Shown here one piece after another: positions 1 to 8,665 of a stretch of DNA of 64,000 nt. The notes beneath the pieces were generated by a model, which worked only from the letters and a program-made list of their open reading frames with translations, was not told the origin of the DNA and made no database searches. The stretch's first letter is position 1, and each line of letters starts with the position of its first letter. A program made the translations under genes and the position numbers. The DNA is from SZUA-365 sp964635845. GTDB lineage: Bacteria > Bacteroidota > Ignavibacteria > SZUA-365. The stretch lies in the NCBI GenBank assembly GCA_964635845.1, contig CAZWNO010000003.1, positions 1 to 64,000 of the forward strand, written 5' to 3'.

Positions 1-2151
1 AAGGGCGCGGATGCGACGATCGTACTGACGCGGGTTCCGAATCCGTTGCAGTTCGGTGTCGTCATCGTCGACGAGGATGGCAACATCACCAGGTTCCTGG
101 AGAAACCATCGTGGGGCGAGGTATTCAGCGACACGATCAACACGGGGATATACATACTCGAGAACAGTGTGCTCGATATGATCCCGTACAAGGAAGACTA
201 TGATTTCAGCAAGAACCTGTTCCCCCACATGATGCAGGAGGGGAAAAAACTCTGCGGCTACATCTCCGAAGGGTACTGGCGCGACGTAGGAACGCTCGGC
301 GAGTACCATGAAGCGAGCATGGACTGTCTCTCCGCGAGCGTTCGCGTCAATATCGACGGAAAACAGGAGGAGAATGTCTTCATCGGCGAGGGCAGTACGG
401 TGGCGGCCGATCGCGCGCAGTGGAGCGGTCGCATCGTCATCGGTCGGAATTCCAGGATCGCCGAATCCGCGAGAATCATCAACAGCGTCATCGGAGATGA
501 CGTGACGATCCACGATGGTGCGATGATCCTGAACTCGGTGATCTGGGACGGATGCACGCTGGAGGAATCCGTGCACATCTCCAATTCGGTAGTAGGGTAC
601 GAGACCATTCTCCACGCAGGAGCGACAGTTGCGGACAATGTCTTCATCAGCGACAGATGCAACATCGGCCGCGAAGCCTCCCTGCTGTCGAATATCAAAC
701 TCTGGCCGGAGAAAGTCGTTCAGGACGGCGCCGTGCTCACCAAGTCCCTCGTATGGGAAGACAAATGGCTGCGCGAGCTGTTCGCGGATGCGCGCATCAC
801 CGGCTCGACGAACATCGAGATCAGTCCCGAGTTCGGCGCGAAGCTCGGCGCCTGTCTCGGCGCCGTGCTCGGAGTGGGAAGCCAGGTGGTTTCCTCCCGC
901 GATCCCGACAACGCATCACGCATGATCAAGCGCGCGATCGCCTGCGGCCTGATGTCGGCCGGCGTCAATGTCTATGACATGCAGGTCACGGCCATTCCCA
1001 TGGTCCGGCAGGTGCTTCGCACCGGCAAGTACATGGCCGGATTCCATGTCCGGAAATCACCGTTCGACAAGCGTTCGATGGACATCATTTTCTTCGACGC
1101 CGACGGACAGGACCTGTCGAGCAAGCGCACGAAGGCGATCGAACGCCAGTTCTTCTCGGAGGATTTCCGGCGTGCCGAGTTCGACGCGATCGGCGCGATC
1201 TACTATCCGGAACGCACCGCCGAAGCGTATCGCGAGCGCTTCCTTTCCTCGTTCGATCACGACGCTGTGTCGAGCAGGAAATTCAACATCGTCATCGATT
1301 ACTCATACGGAATCGCTTCGTCGATTTTCCCGAATATCCTGGGCAAACTCGGTGCCGAAGTCGTTTCGCTGAATGCCTACATAGACCGCACCCGCCTGAC
1401 GCGCACGCGCGAGGAATTCACCGCCGCCTGCCAGCACGTCTCCAACATCGTGCGTTCGCTGTCGAGCGACCTCGGAATCCTGCTCGATGCCGGTGCGGAA
1501 AAGGTGTTTCTATCCGATGAGAGAGGGAATTTCCTGGAAGAGGACCGCGTGGCTACCGTCGTGACAAAGATGTACCTCGAAGCGAGGCGCAGACTGGGCA
1601 CACCGATCCGCAAGCTCGCCTGTCCCATCTCCGCATCATCGGAGATGGACGCGCTCGCGGAGGAGTACGGAGTGACAGTTCTCCGCACACCGAATACGCA
1701 CGGTGGCATGATGAATGCTGTGCTTGCCGATCCCGAACTCGGTTACGTCGCCGGAACGCGTGGCGGTTTCATTTTCCCCGAGTTTCTTTTCGCCACCGAT
1801 GCGATGTTCAGTGTCGCGAAAATACTCGAAATGATGGCTGTGACCGGCTGGCGCATCGGGGATGTCGACCGGGATATGATCAGGCTCCACCGCGATTCGC
1901 GTACCGTCCCGTGTCCCTGGCAGGCGAAGGGCAGGGTCATGCGTCACGCGATGAACGCCTCCGAGCCCTACGAACGCCAGCTCGTCGACGGCATCAAGAT
2001 CGTCTTCGCCCGGCATACCTGGGTGCTCTTGATACCGAGCAAGGAACACGAATTCTTCCTGGTGAACGCAGAAGCGCCCACTCAGGAAGAAGCCTCGCGG
2101 CTCGCAGCCGAATTCGAGGAAAAAGTTGCTGAATGGCGCGACAATGTGTAA
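1..2151 (+). CDS. Sugar-1-phosphate nucleotidyltransferase / phosphomannomutase-like fusion (5' partial)
   Basis: The reading frame is open from base 1, so the true start lies upstream; the TTG at 46 is not a credible start. The first part is the C-terminal half of an NTP_transferase domain (FLEKPS, NTGIYIL, YWRDVGT motifs), followed by left-handed hexapeptide repeats at about 370-760. The rest (about 780-2140) has the order of a phosphohexomutase. This architecture is known as a mannose-1-phosphate guanylyltransferase/PMM-like fusion and would make NDP-sugars for cell-surface glycans. The mutase half looks degenerate: the serine of the usual TASHNP loop is kept (codon 1057) but its His-Asn neighbours are Pro-Phe, and the metal loop DGDADR reads DAGAEK (from 1486). 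I therefore infer nucleotidyl transfer as the retained activity. The sugar specificity cannot be told. Confidence 0.85.
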   Translation, partial: KGADATIVLTRVPNPLQFGVVIVDEDGNITRFLEKPSWGEVFSDTINTGIYILENSVLDMIPYKEDYDFSKNLFPHMMQEGKKLCGYISEGYWRDVGTLGEYHEASMDCLSASVRVNIDGKQEENVFIGEGSTVAADRAQWSGRIVIGRNSRIAESARIINSVIGDDVTIHDGAMILNSVIWDGCTLEESVHISNSVVGYETILHAGATVADNVFISDRCNIGREASLLSNIKLWPEKVVQDGAVLTKSLVWEDKWLRELFADARITGSTNIEISPEFGAKLGACLGAVLGVGSQVVSSRDPDNASRMIKRAIACGLMSAGVNVYDMQVTAIPMVRQVLRTGKYMAGFHVRKSPFDKRSMDIIFFDADGQDLSSKRTKAIERQFFSEDFRRAEFDAIGAIYYPERTAEAYRERFLSSFDHDAVSSRKFNIVIDYSYGIASSIFPNILGKLGAEVVSLNAYIDRTRLTRTREEFTAACQHVSNIVRSLSSDLGILLDAGAEKVFLSDERGNFLEEDRVATVVTKMYLEARRRLGTPIRKLACPISASSEMDALAEEYGVTVLRTPNTHGGMMNAVLADPELGYVAGTRGGFIFPEFLFATDAMFSVAKILEMMAVTGWRIGDVDRDMIRLHRDSRTVPCPWQAKGRVMRHAMNASEPYERQLVDGIKIVFARHTWVLLIPSKEHEFFLVNAEAPTQEEASRLAAEFEEKVAEWRDNV

Positions 2152-2156
2152 ATTTG
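2126..2156 (+). promoter_or_regulatory. Bacteroidota-type promoter for the PTS IIA gene
   Basis: TTG at 2126-2128, a 20-base spacer, and TAAATTTG at 2149-2156 match the -33/-7 pattern TTTG-N19-21-TAnnTTTG. It overlaps the last codons and stop of the upstream gene and would give a leader of about 34 bases. Confidence 0.55.
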
Positions 2157-2196
2157 CTGGACGTATCCTGTCACCGAATGGAAGACCACTGTTCCC

Positions 2197-2667
2197 ATGA
2201 AAATCACAAGCATTCTGACGGAAGACCTGATCCAGGTCAACATCCCCGGAGAATCCAAAGACGATGTCATCAACGCAATCATCGATCTTTCCGTGAAATC
2301 GCAGAAGATCAAGGACATCGACAAAGTCCGTCAGGCGATATTCGAAAGGGAGAAGATCATGTCCACGGGAGTAGGGAAGGGATTCGCGATTCCGCACGGC
2401 AAGACGGACGCGGTCTCGGATATCGTCGCAGCCTTCGGCGTGACCGAAAAACCGATCGATTACCAGTCACTCGACCATGAACCCGTACGCCTGCTCTTTC
2501 TTCTGATCGGGAAGGACAGCCTCGTGGGAGCACATATCAAACTGCTCAGCCGCATATCCCGTCTGATGAACAAGGAGGAACTGCGCAATCGCCTTCTCCA
2601 TGCGGAATCTTCGGCCGAGATTCTTCAGATTCTCCGCGAAGAAGAGATGAACTATCTCGACGTGTGA
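2197..2667 (+). CDS. PTS system EIIA component (fructose/nitrogen type)
   Basis: This 156-residue protein is a single PTS_EIIA type-2 domain. The phosphoacceptor is His67 in the AIPHGKT motif, where the family is phosphorylated by HPr. The stand-alone form, without EIIB or EIIC genes nearby, resembles PtsN-type regulatory IIA proteins rather than a sugar importer, although a remote partner is possible. A Bacteroidota-type promoter precedes it and a rho-independent terminator follows it, so it looks like its own transcription unit. It acts in the cytoplasm. What it regulates cannot be read from the context. Confidence 0.85.
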   Translation: MKITSILTEDLIQVNIPGESKDDVINAIIDLSVKSQKIKDIDKVRQAIFEREKIMSTGVGKGFAIPHGKTDAVSDIVAAFGVTEKPIDYQSLDHEPVRLLFLLIGKDSLVGAHIKLLSRISRLMNKEELRNRLLHAESSAEILQILREEEMNYLDV

Positions 2668-2705
2668 CAGCGCTCACAGGATCGAGGACTGCGTTTTTCA
2701 AGCTG

Positions 2706-2731
2706 AAGGCATGCCCCGGGCGTGCCTTTTT
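2706..2731 (+). terminator. Rho-independent terminator after the PTS IIA gene
   Basis: An 8-bp stem GGCATGCC/GGCGTGCC (one G-T pair) with a CCG loop is flanked by AA on the left and followed by five T (2727-2731). It lies 40 bases after the IIA stop and separates that gene from hisS. Confidence 0.75.
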
Positions 2732-2763
2732 CTTGCACATCGAAAGAACTTCCGGACGGACGC

Positions 2764-4023
2764 ATGACATATAAATCGATCAAAGGAACAAAGGATCTCC
2801 TACCGGAGGACACGCTCGCCTGGCGCCACGTGGAGGGGACGGTTCGGCAGGTAATGGAGATGTACCATTACGGGGAAATACGCACGCCGATCTTCGAGGA
2901 TACCGCCGTGTTCACACGTGGAATCGGGGAAGAGACGGACATCGTCGGCAAGGAGATGTATACCTTCCTCGACAAGGGCGGGAGCAGCATCACGCTGCGT
3001 CCCGAAATGACCGCCCCGGTGATCCGTGCCTACATCCAGCACAGTCTTGGGGAGCAGTCAGTCCTGAACAAGCTGTACTATATCGGGCCGATGTTCCGGC
3101 AGGAACGTCCGCAGGCCGGACGCTACCGCCAGTTCCATCAGTTCGGCTTCGAGTGCATCGGACAGCAAGGTCCGGAATGCGACGCCGAGATCATCGCCAT
3201 GGCCGCGGACATCTACCGGCGCCTCGGGATCACCTACGTGCTGAAGCTGAACTCGGTGGGTGATCCGCTCTGTCGTCCGCGGTACCGCGAGGCCCTGCAG
3301 GACTTCCTTCGACGCGTGTACGATCAGCTCTCACCCGAGAGCCAGCGGAGGACGGAGACCAATCCGATGAGAGTGCTCGATTCGAAGGAAGATCGGGACA
3401 GGGAGGCTACCGCCAACGCTCCGCTCATCATCGATTACCTGTCGGATGCGTCACGCCGGCATTTCGAACGGATCTGCGAATTGCTCGATGACCTCGGGAT
3501 CCCGTATGTGCTCGATCCGCGACTCGTGCGCGGTCTGGATTATTACACCATGACGGCTTTCGAGTTCGTAAGTGCCGACCTCGGTTCGCAGGATGCGCTG
3601 GGCGGCGGCGGCCGCTATGACGGCCTTGTCGAACAGCTCGGCGGAAAGCAGACACCGGCGGTCGGATTCGCAGCCGGTATCGAGCGTCTGTTGATGGTGA
3701 TGGAGAAAAACGGCTATGCGTTTCCCGGCTTCGTGCCGAGAATCTACCTCATCGGATTGGACGAGGCCTCGCGCTCGTGGGCGTTCCGTACGGCAATCGA
3801 TCTTCGCGCCAAGGGCATTCCCACGGAACTCGATTATGCAGCCCGCAGCCTGAAGGCCCAGATGCGTGAGGCGAATAAATTCGGCTGTCCTTTCGTCGCC
3901 ATCGTCGGGGAAAACGAGATGGCCGCAGGCCGGGCGCAGGTCAAGGATATGGGGAAGGGCACGCAGGAATCCATTGAGTTTGCGCGTCTCGCCGAGTACC
4001 TTGTCATGAATACCCTACACTGA
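2764..4023 (+). CDS. hisS: Histidyl-tRNA synthetase
   Basis: Class II aminoacyl-tRNA synthetase that charges tRNA-His, 419 residues from the ATG at 2764. An upstream in-frame GTG at 2722 lies on the IIA terminator and would add 14 atypical residues; the chosen start gives the usual opening MTYKSIKGTKDLLPED. Visible family motifs are motif 2 with FRQERPQAGRYRQFHQ, the HisRS-specific LVRGLDYYT, and motif 3 around GGGGRYDGL. The C-terminal anticodon-binding domain follows (about residues 325-415). The next gene starts 20 bases downstream behind a good ribosome-binding site, so the two are probably co-transcribed. Confidence 0.97.
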   Translation: MTYKSIKGTKDLLPEDTLAWRHVEGTVRQVMEMYHYGEIRTPIFEDTAVFTRGIGEETDIVGKEMYTFLDKGGSSITLRPEMTAPVIRAYIQHSLGEQSVLNKLYYIGPMFRQERPQAGRYRQFHQFGFECIGQQGPECDAEIIAMAADIYRRLGITYVLKLNSVGDPLCRPRYREALQDFLRRVYDQLSPESQRRTETNPMRVLDSKEDRDREATANAPLIIDYLSDASRRHFERICELLDDLGIPYVLDPRLVRGLDYYTMTAFEFVSADLGSQDALGGGGRYDGLVEQLGGKQTPAVGFAAGIERLLMVMEKNGYAFPGFVPRIYLIGLDEASRSWAFRTAIDLRAKGIPTELDYAARSLKAQMREANKFGCPFVAIVGENEMAAGRAQVKDMGKGTQESIEFARLAEYLVMNTLH

Positions 4024-4043
4024 ATCCGCAATTCGGAGGAACG

Positions 4044-4457
4044 ATGTTTCCGCGCATCGACAAGGGACCGATCGAGTATTTTCTGGACGTCTACCCCGCG
4101 TACAATATCGAAAAACGCCGCGATTGCATCCGCTTCCGCTTTTGTACCACGGAGGAATTCAGCCATTTCCGTTATCGGATCACGGTTGAGGAGAAGCAGG
4201 AAAAGCGTAAGCTCTGGTTCGCACTGCGCGGTCTGAAGGCCAAAGGACTCCTCCCGGGTACCGGGGTTGCGGAGACTGCAGTCGATCTCTTCGACCTGTC
4301 CGGTAAATATGATGTCACCGTCGTGAAACCCGGAGATGTCACCAACAATTTTCGCATGAGTGTCAATGAACAGGGTCCGCATCTCGTCAAGGGAGTGCAG
4401 GACAGTGATCAGTTTCTGGAAGTCCAAATCAGCAACGTCGACGTAGAGAAGGAATGA
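4044..4457 (+). CDS. Protein of unknown function (137 aa)
   Basis: I do not recognise this protein. It is a soluble-looking, mixed alpha/beta-like sequence with no signal peptide, no membrane segment and no obvious catalytic motif; it is rich in charged residues and has one cysteine pair region (residues 28-35). The ATG at 4044 follows GGAGGA at 4036-4041. Its stop overlaps the start of the M16-like gene (ATGA), which suggests translational coupling and a shared role, but the partner gives no clear hint of function. It is likely in one operon with hisS. Confidence 0.7.
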   Translation: MFPRIDKGPIEYFLDVYPAYNIEKRRDCIRFRFCTTEEFSHFRYRITVEEKQEKRKLWFALRGLKAKGLLPGTGVAETAVDLFDLSGKYDVTVVKPGDVTNNFRMSVNEQGPHLVKGVQDSDQFLEVQISNVDVEKE

Positions 4458-5896
4458 GAATGCACCTGCCGCTCTTCGGTATCAAGGCATACGCCATCGG
4501 AATCATGCTTCTGGCGGGAGCGTGCATCGCGCCCCATAATGCGCTGTCACAGAAGAAGACAGGTGGAATCCCGGCCGCATCCGGATCGCTGCAGCAGCGC
4601 ATACCGCATGTCATGCTCGACTCATTGCCGAACGGAATGCGGATCATGTTCACCCGCGTGAACGATCTTCCGCTCGCCGAAATCAACGTGATCGTCGATG
4701 CGGGCATCGCGCTGGAACAGTCCGATGAGCATGGCGCGGCGTATTGCGTGAGCCAACTGCTGATGGCCGGAAACAAGGACCGTACCGGGGAGATGATCGG
4801 CAATTATATCGCTGAACTCGGCAGCGTGATCATACCCTATGTGCATTACGACTATGCGCAGTTGTATGCGAAGACGCTGACGAAGAACTTTTCCGCGACA
4901 CTCGGACTGCTTGCCGGAAGCGTTACTAGTCCGGTATTTCCTCAGCAAGCCCTTCAGCTGCTTCAGCGCGATGCGTCGGTGCGTCTCCACCGCAACATAT
5001 CGAGCGGCGAACGTGCGACGATGACCGCCATTCAGGGATTGTGCGGTGCAGGCAGTGCGATCTCCCGTCCGCTTCAGCCTGCTCCGGAGGAGGTGCAGTC
5101 GCTGTCGATCGAGAGCGTCCGGAAGTATCACGCCTCCTGGTATCACCCGAGGAGGACCACGGTGATCATCACCGGTAATCTCGATTATGATTTTGTGAAA
5201 ACCGCCCTGCGCGAGGCTTTCGGCAAGTGGACCAACGGAGAGGAAGGCGCGATGCCCGCTCCTGGAGAGGTCACGTCCGGACCGTCCGTCACGGTTCTCG
5301 CCGACAGCGCGACCCACAGCGGCCTGGCGTATTTTCGAATCGGCGGAAGAGGCGTGCTTCGCAATGACGAGGATTTCGCCTCACTCATGATCCTCAGTGA
5401 CATTTTCGGCGGCAGTCCGCAGTCAATGCTCCGGCGTGCACTATGGAGTGAGCATATGCTTTCGCCGAACTTTTCCTCGGCCATCGCATTCTCGCGAGAT
5501 TGCAGTTATTTCATGATTTCAGGATCCGCATCTCCCATGCTCACGGACAGCGTGCTGCTGCGAATCCGGGAAACGATCGAAAGGCTCACCCGTGAAGGAG
5601 TGAGCGTCGCGGAGTTGTCGGATGCCCGTCAGAGGATGCTCGCCGACGAAGCCCTGACGTTCGCTTCCAATCGGAGTCTGCAGAGCCTGCTCAAGGAAGC
5701 GGTTGTGTACGGTATCCCGGTAGACCGGGCATTCCGCTTCGCCGAAAGCATCCGGGCAGTGGACAACGAAGACATCCTGCGCATCTCGAGAAAAGTCTTC
5801 GCGCCGGAAAACCGGCAGACGGTCATTCTTGGAGCCGCGGAAAAAATCGTCCCGCTCATCCAGGGGATGGGAACCGAGGTACGGGTAGTGGAGTGA
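4454..5896 (+). CDS. M16 family peptidase-like protein, zinc site lost
   Basis: A 480-residue exported protein with a hydrophobic N-terminal signal (residues 12-25) and a possible lipidation cysteine at LAGAC, although alanine at -3 makes the lipobox weak; cleavage after ALS is the alternative. The M16 fold is evident from the opening LPNGMRIMFTRVNDLPLAEI and from YHPRRTTVIITGNLD. The zinc motif HxxEH, expected after EHGAA, reads YCVSQ, so both histidines and the glutamate are missing. It therefore resembles the inactive partner of two-subunit M16 proteases. No active M16 gene lies nearby, so the partner, if any, is elsewhere. Translation is coupled to the preceding gene through ATGA. Confidence 0.85.
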   Translation: MRMHLPLFGIKAYAIGIMLLAGACIAPHNALSQKKTGGIPAASGSLQQRIPHVMLDSLPNGMRIMFTRVNDLPLAEINVIVDAGIALEQSDEHGAAYCVSQLLMAGNKDRTGEMIGNYIAELGSVIIPYVHYDYAQLYAKTLTKNFSATLGLLAGSVTSPVFPQQALQLLQRDASVRLHRNISSGERATMTAIQGLCGAGSAISRPLQPAPEEVQSLSIESVRKYHASWYHPRRTTVIITGNLDYDFVKTALREAFGKWTNGEEGAMPAPGEVTSGPSVTVLADSATHSGLAYFRIGGRGVLRNDEDFASLMILSDIFGGSPQSMLRRALWSEHMLSPNFSSAIAFSRDCSYFMISGSASPMLTDSVLLRIRETIERLTREGVSVAELSDARQRMLADEALTFASNRSLQSLLKEAVVYGIPVDRAFRFAESIRAVDNEDILRISRKVFAPENRQTVILGAAEKIVPLIQGMGTEVRVVE

Positions 5897-5924
5897 GCCT
5901 TGCCGACGACTCGGCGCGAACGCG

Positions 5925-6320
5925 CTAGGGTTCGATGAAGACACGCACTGAATCGCTCGCTTCGCCTCGATCCTTCACCACGAGCGTGGCACGCACGATA
6001 TGCTCGCCGGTGAGTCCGCGAATATCCCAATCGTAGTAGTAAAACGGCTGATAGTGGGAGTACTGGTGTACACCGTCGATCCAGAACTCCACGTGAGCGT
6101 TGCATCCGCACTGCGATGAGGTCTCGGTCAGGATGCGCAGGACGCTGCCGCGCACGACCTGACTGTCGGCTGGCTGGGTTATCGTGATGCTCGGGGGGAT
6201 ATCCGGAGACGCGGCATCATCGCACGCGACGATACCACATACCAGCAGCGAACAGAAGAGGAGGACGGTGCGGATGCCTCCAGGACCGGAGAGCGGCTGC
6301 ATGCTCGGCTGAATTTTCAT
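5925..6320 (-). CDS. Small Ig-like lipoprotein
   Basis: A 131-residue protein with a hydrophobic segment (residues about 18-32) ending in the lipobox IVAC, so it is probably a lipoprotein anchored at Cys33. The rest looks like one bacterial Ig-like domain of the type that starts ITITQPADSQVVRG and ends with a V-rich strand (ASDSVRVFIEP). Two closely spaced cysteines (SQCGCN) may form a local disulfide. It overlaps the GT9 gene by ATGA and is the last gene of that group. Its role is unknown; surface binding or adhesion is only a guess from the fold. Confidence 0.75.
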   Translation of the reverse strand: MKIQPSMQPLSGPGGIRTVLLFCSLLVCGIVACDDAASPDIPPSITITQPADSQVVRGSVLRILTETSSQCGCNAHVEFWIDGVHQYSHYQPFYYYDWDIRGLTGEHIVRATLVVKDRGEASDSVRVFIEP

Positions 6321-7375
6321 CTGTTTTTCTCCATCAATTTCACGAAGGCGTCGAATACCGTCTCCGCGCGCAGATCACGCATACAGACATTTCCGATGCG
6401 GCATTGGGTGAGGTTGCAGCCGAGACAGTCGAGTCCATCGAGTCGAATCCACGCACTGCCACTGTGAAAAGGACCCTGCAGCTCCGGATTCGTCGGACCG
6501 AAGATTCCGAGCGTGGGCGTCTGCACGGCCGCGGAGATGTGCATGGGGCCTGAGTCGTTGCTGACTGTAAAATCGCACTGCGCGAGGAGCGCGCCGAGCT
6601 CCCCGATACTCGTGGGCGGAGCGATATGACTTCGATTGCGCATGCTGCGCTGGATCTCCGCAACGTCCTGTTCTTCGCCGGGACCCCAGAGCAGCAGCAC
6701 ATTCGCATCGAGGCGTTCGACGAGCAAATCCCCGAGCTGAGCGAACTGCTTCAACCCCCAGCGTTTCGTCACCCAGGTCCCGCTGGAATTCAACGCGATC
6801 AGGGGACCGCTTCTCTCCCGCATGCCGCGGGCAGTCTCGGAGAATTGGGTGAGCCGGCTCTGCGGCAATGGAAAACACAGGCGCCGCTCACTGATCGGTA
6901 TGCGGAGGTGGGCGAGCGCATCGAGGTTGAATTCGGTGTTGTGAACCCGGTCAGCGCGCGTCCGGACATGCACGTTGTACGCCCATGCGCGGCCGCGGAA
7001 GGGATATCCGACACGGATCGTTGCCCGTGTCGCGAAAGTCATCTGTGCGGAACGAGGATTGCAGAAGAGGTCGAACACGAGGTCGAACCGGGCCCGCCGC
7101 ATCCGCATCAGCAAACCGAAGTAACTTTCCGTCGACGGGTCGAAGATGATCGGCGTGTCGACATACGGATTATCCAGGATGATTTCCGCCGCCGGCTTTT
7201 CCGTGAGAAAGGAGATGGATGCATCCCGAAAGGCATAACGCAGATTCGGCAGCACGACGGTGCTGAGCAGCACATCTCCGATCGCCCGGGGCTTGATGAC
7301 AAGGATGGAGCGTATGGGACGCGCGAGAAGTGCCGGATAGAGATACTGCTCAGGGGCAGAGGTCGTGCGTCCCAT
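6317..7375 (-). CDS. Glycosyltransferase family 9 (heptosyltransferase-like)
   Basis: A 352-residue GT9 protein of the ADP-heptose:LPS heptosyltransferase (WaaF/WaaC/WaaQ) type. The N-terminal Rossmann half opens with ILVIKPRAIGDVLLSTVVLP, and the C-terminal half carries the donor-binding motif VSNDSGPMHISAA and IFGPTNPELQGP. It would act at the inner face of the cytoplasmic membrane on lipopolysaccharide core or a related surface glycan. A cysteine-rich tail (CLGCNLTQCRIGNVC) is seen in many GT9 members. The ribosome-binding site is poor. It follows ackA by 18 bases; the exact sugar and acceptor cannot be told. Confidence 0.88.
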   Translation of the reverse strand: MGRTTSAPEQYLYPALLARPIRSILVIKPRAIGDVLLSTVVLPNLRYAFRDASISFLTEKPAAEIILDNPYVDTPIIFDPSTESYFGLLMRMRRARFDLVFDLFCNPRSAQMTFATRATIRVGYPFRGRAWAYNVHVRTRADRVHNTEFNLDALAHLRIPISERRLCFPLPQSRLTQFSETARGMRERSGPLIALNSSGTWVTKRWGLKQFAQLGDLLVERLDANVLLLWGPGEEQDVAEIQRSMRNRSHIAPPTSIGELGALLAQCDFTVSNDSGPMHISAAVQTPTLGIFGPTNPELQGPFHSGSAWIRLDGLDCLGCNLTQCRIGNVCMRDLRAETVFDAFVKLMEKNR

Positions 7376-7393
7376 ATTGCTGCGGCGTCTCTG

Positions 7394-8647
7394 TCAGGCC
7401 GGAACGTGTACGCTGTTCTTCTTCATATTGCGCATCGACGGAGGAATCTCGCCCTTGACGATCGCCATGGTGTCGAGGGCGATCACAAGCTCCTCGTTCG
7501 TCGGAATGAGGCTGACGACCGTACGCGATCCGTCCTTGGTGATGATGCGTTCCTTGGGACCGCTGCTGTTCCGTTCAGGATCGAAATCTACACCGAGAAA
7601 CGCCAGATGGCCGCATACATGTTCACGGACTTTGATACTGTTTTCTCCGATGCCGCCGGTGAAGACGATGGCGTCCACTCCACCCATCGCAGCGGCATAG
7701 GCTCCGATGTATTTCGTCACGCGATAACAGAACATGTTGAACGCGATCCTGGCGCGCTCGTTGCCGTTGTCGCTTTCCTGTTCGATCTCGCGCATATCGC
7801 TGCTCACGCCGGAGATACCCATCAAACCGCTGTGCTTGTTGAGCAGCGTCGTCGCTTCGGCAAGTGACAGACCTTCTTTCCCCATGATGTAGAGAATGAG
7901 CTGCGGATCGAGATCACCGCTGCGGGTCCCCATGATGAGCCCCTCGAGCGGTGTGAAGCCCATTGTTGTATCGACCGACTGGCCATGTTGCACCGCAGTC
8001 ATGCTGCATCCGTTGCCGAGATGGCAGGTGATGATATTCAGGTCCTGTATGGGTTTACCAAGCATCTCCGCCATGCGGTTGGAGACGAAGAAATGCGACG
8101 TGCCATGGAAACCATAGCGGCGGATCTTGTATTTGCGGTAGAACACGTACGGAATACCGTAGAGGAACGCGCCCGGCTCCATGGACTGGTGAAATGCCGT
8201 GTCGAACACGCCGACTTGCGGAACATCCGGCAGGTGCTGCTTGCAGGCGACGATTCCACGGATGTTGTGCGGATTGTGCAGCGGTGCGAGTTCCACGTTG
8301 TCACGAAGCGACTGAAGCACTGCGTCGGTAATCAGCACCGATCCCGCGAAATCCTCGGCGCCATGCACGACCCGATGTCCGACGGCGTGGATCTCCGATT
8401 TTTCCCTGATCACGCCGTGATTCTTGCTCAGCAGCACGGCGAGCACGTATTCGATCGCCATGCCATGGTCGAGTATCTCGCCGGTGAGCTTGATGGTGTC
8501 ATTGTCATGGCGTGTGTTTGTGAGCAGGGCACCGCTCATGCCGATGCGCTCGACGATTCCCTTGGCGAGTCTCGTGTTGGTCTCGGCCTCGATGAATTGA
8601 TATTTGATGGAAGAACTTCCGCAATTGACGACGAGAATGTTCATCAT
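7394..8647 (-). CDS. ackA: Acetate kinase
   Basis: Converts acetyl phosphate and ADP to acetate and ATP, or the reverse. The 417-residue length is slightly long for the family (about 400). Signature motifs are VNCGSSSIKYQ at the start, GHRVVHG, RRYGFHGTSH, GTRSGDLDP and FTGGIGENS. The start is the first of two ATG codons, preceded by AGGAG nine bases away. No phosphotransacetylase gene is adjacent. The 3-hydroxyacyl-CoA dehydrogenase gene lies 18 bases upstream, which fits a fermentative or overflow acyl-CoA pathway. Confidence 0.96.
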   Translation of the reverse strand: MMNILVVNCGSSSIKYQFIEAETNTRLAKGIVERIGMSGALLTNTRHDNDTIKLTGEILDHGMAIEYVLAVLLSKNHGVIREKSEIHAVGHRVVHGAEDFAGSVLITDAVLQSLRDNVELAPLHNPHNIRGIVACKQHLPDVPQVGVFDTAFHQSMEPGAFLYGIPYVFYRKYKIRRYGFHGTSHFFVSNRMAEMLGKPIQDLNIITCHLGNGCSMTAVQHGQSVDTTMGFTPLEGLIMGTRSGDLDPQLILYIMGKEGLSLAEATTLLNKHSGLMGISGVSSDMREIEQESDNGNERARIAFNMFCYRVTKYIGAYAAAMGGVDAIVFTGGIGENSIKVREHVCGHLAFLGVDFDPERNSSGPKERIITKDGSRTVVSLIPTNEELVIALDTMAIVKGEIPPSMRNMKKNSVHVPA

Positions 8648-8665
8648 GATAGTACTCTCCTGTCC

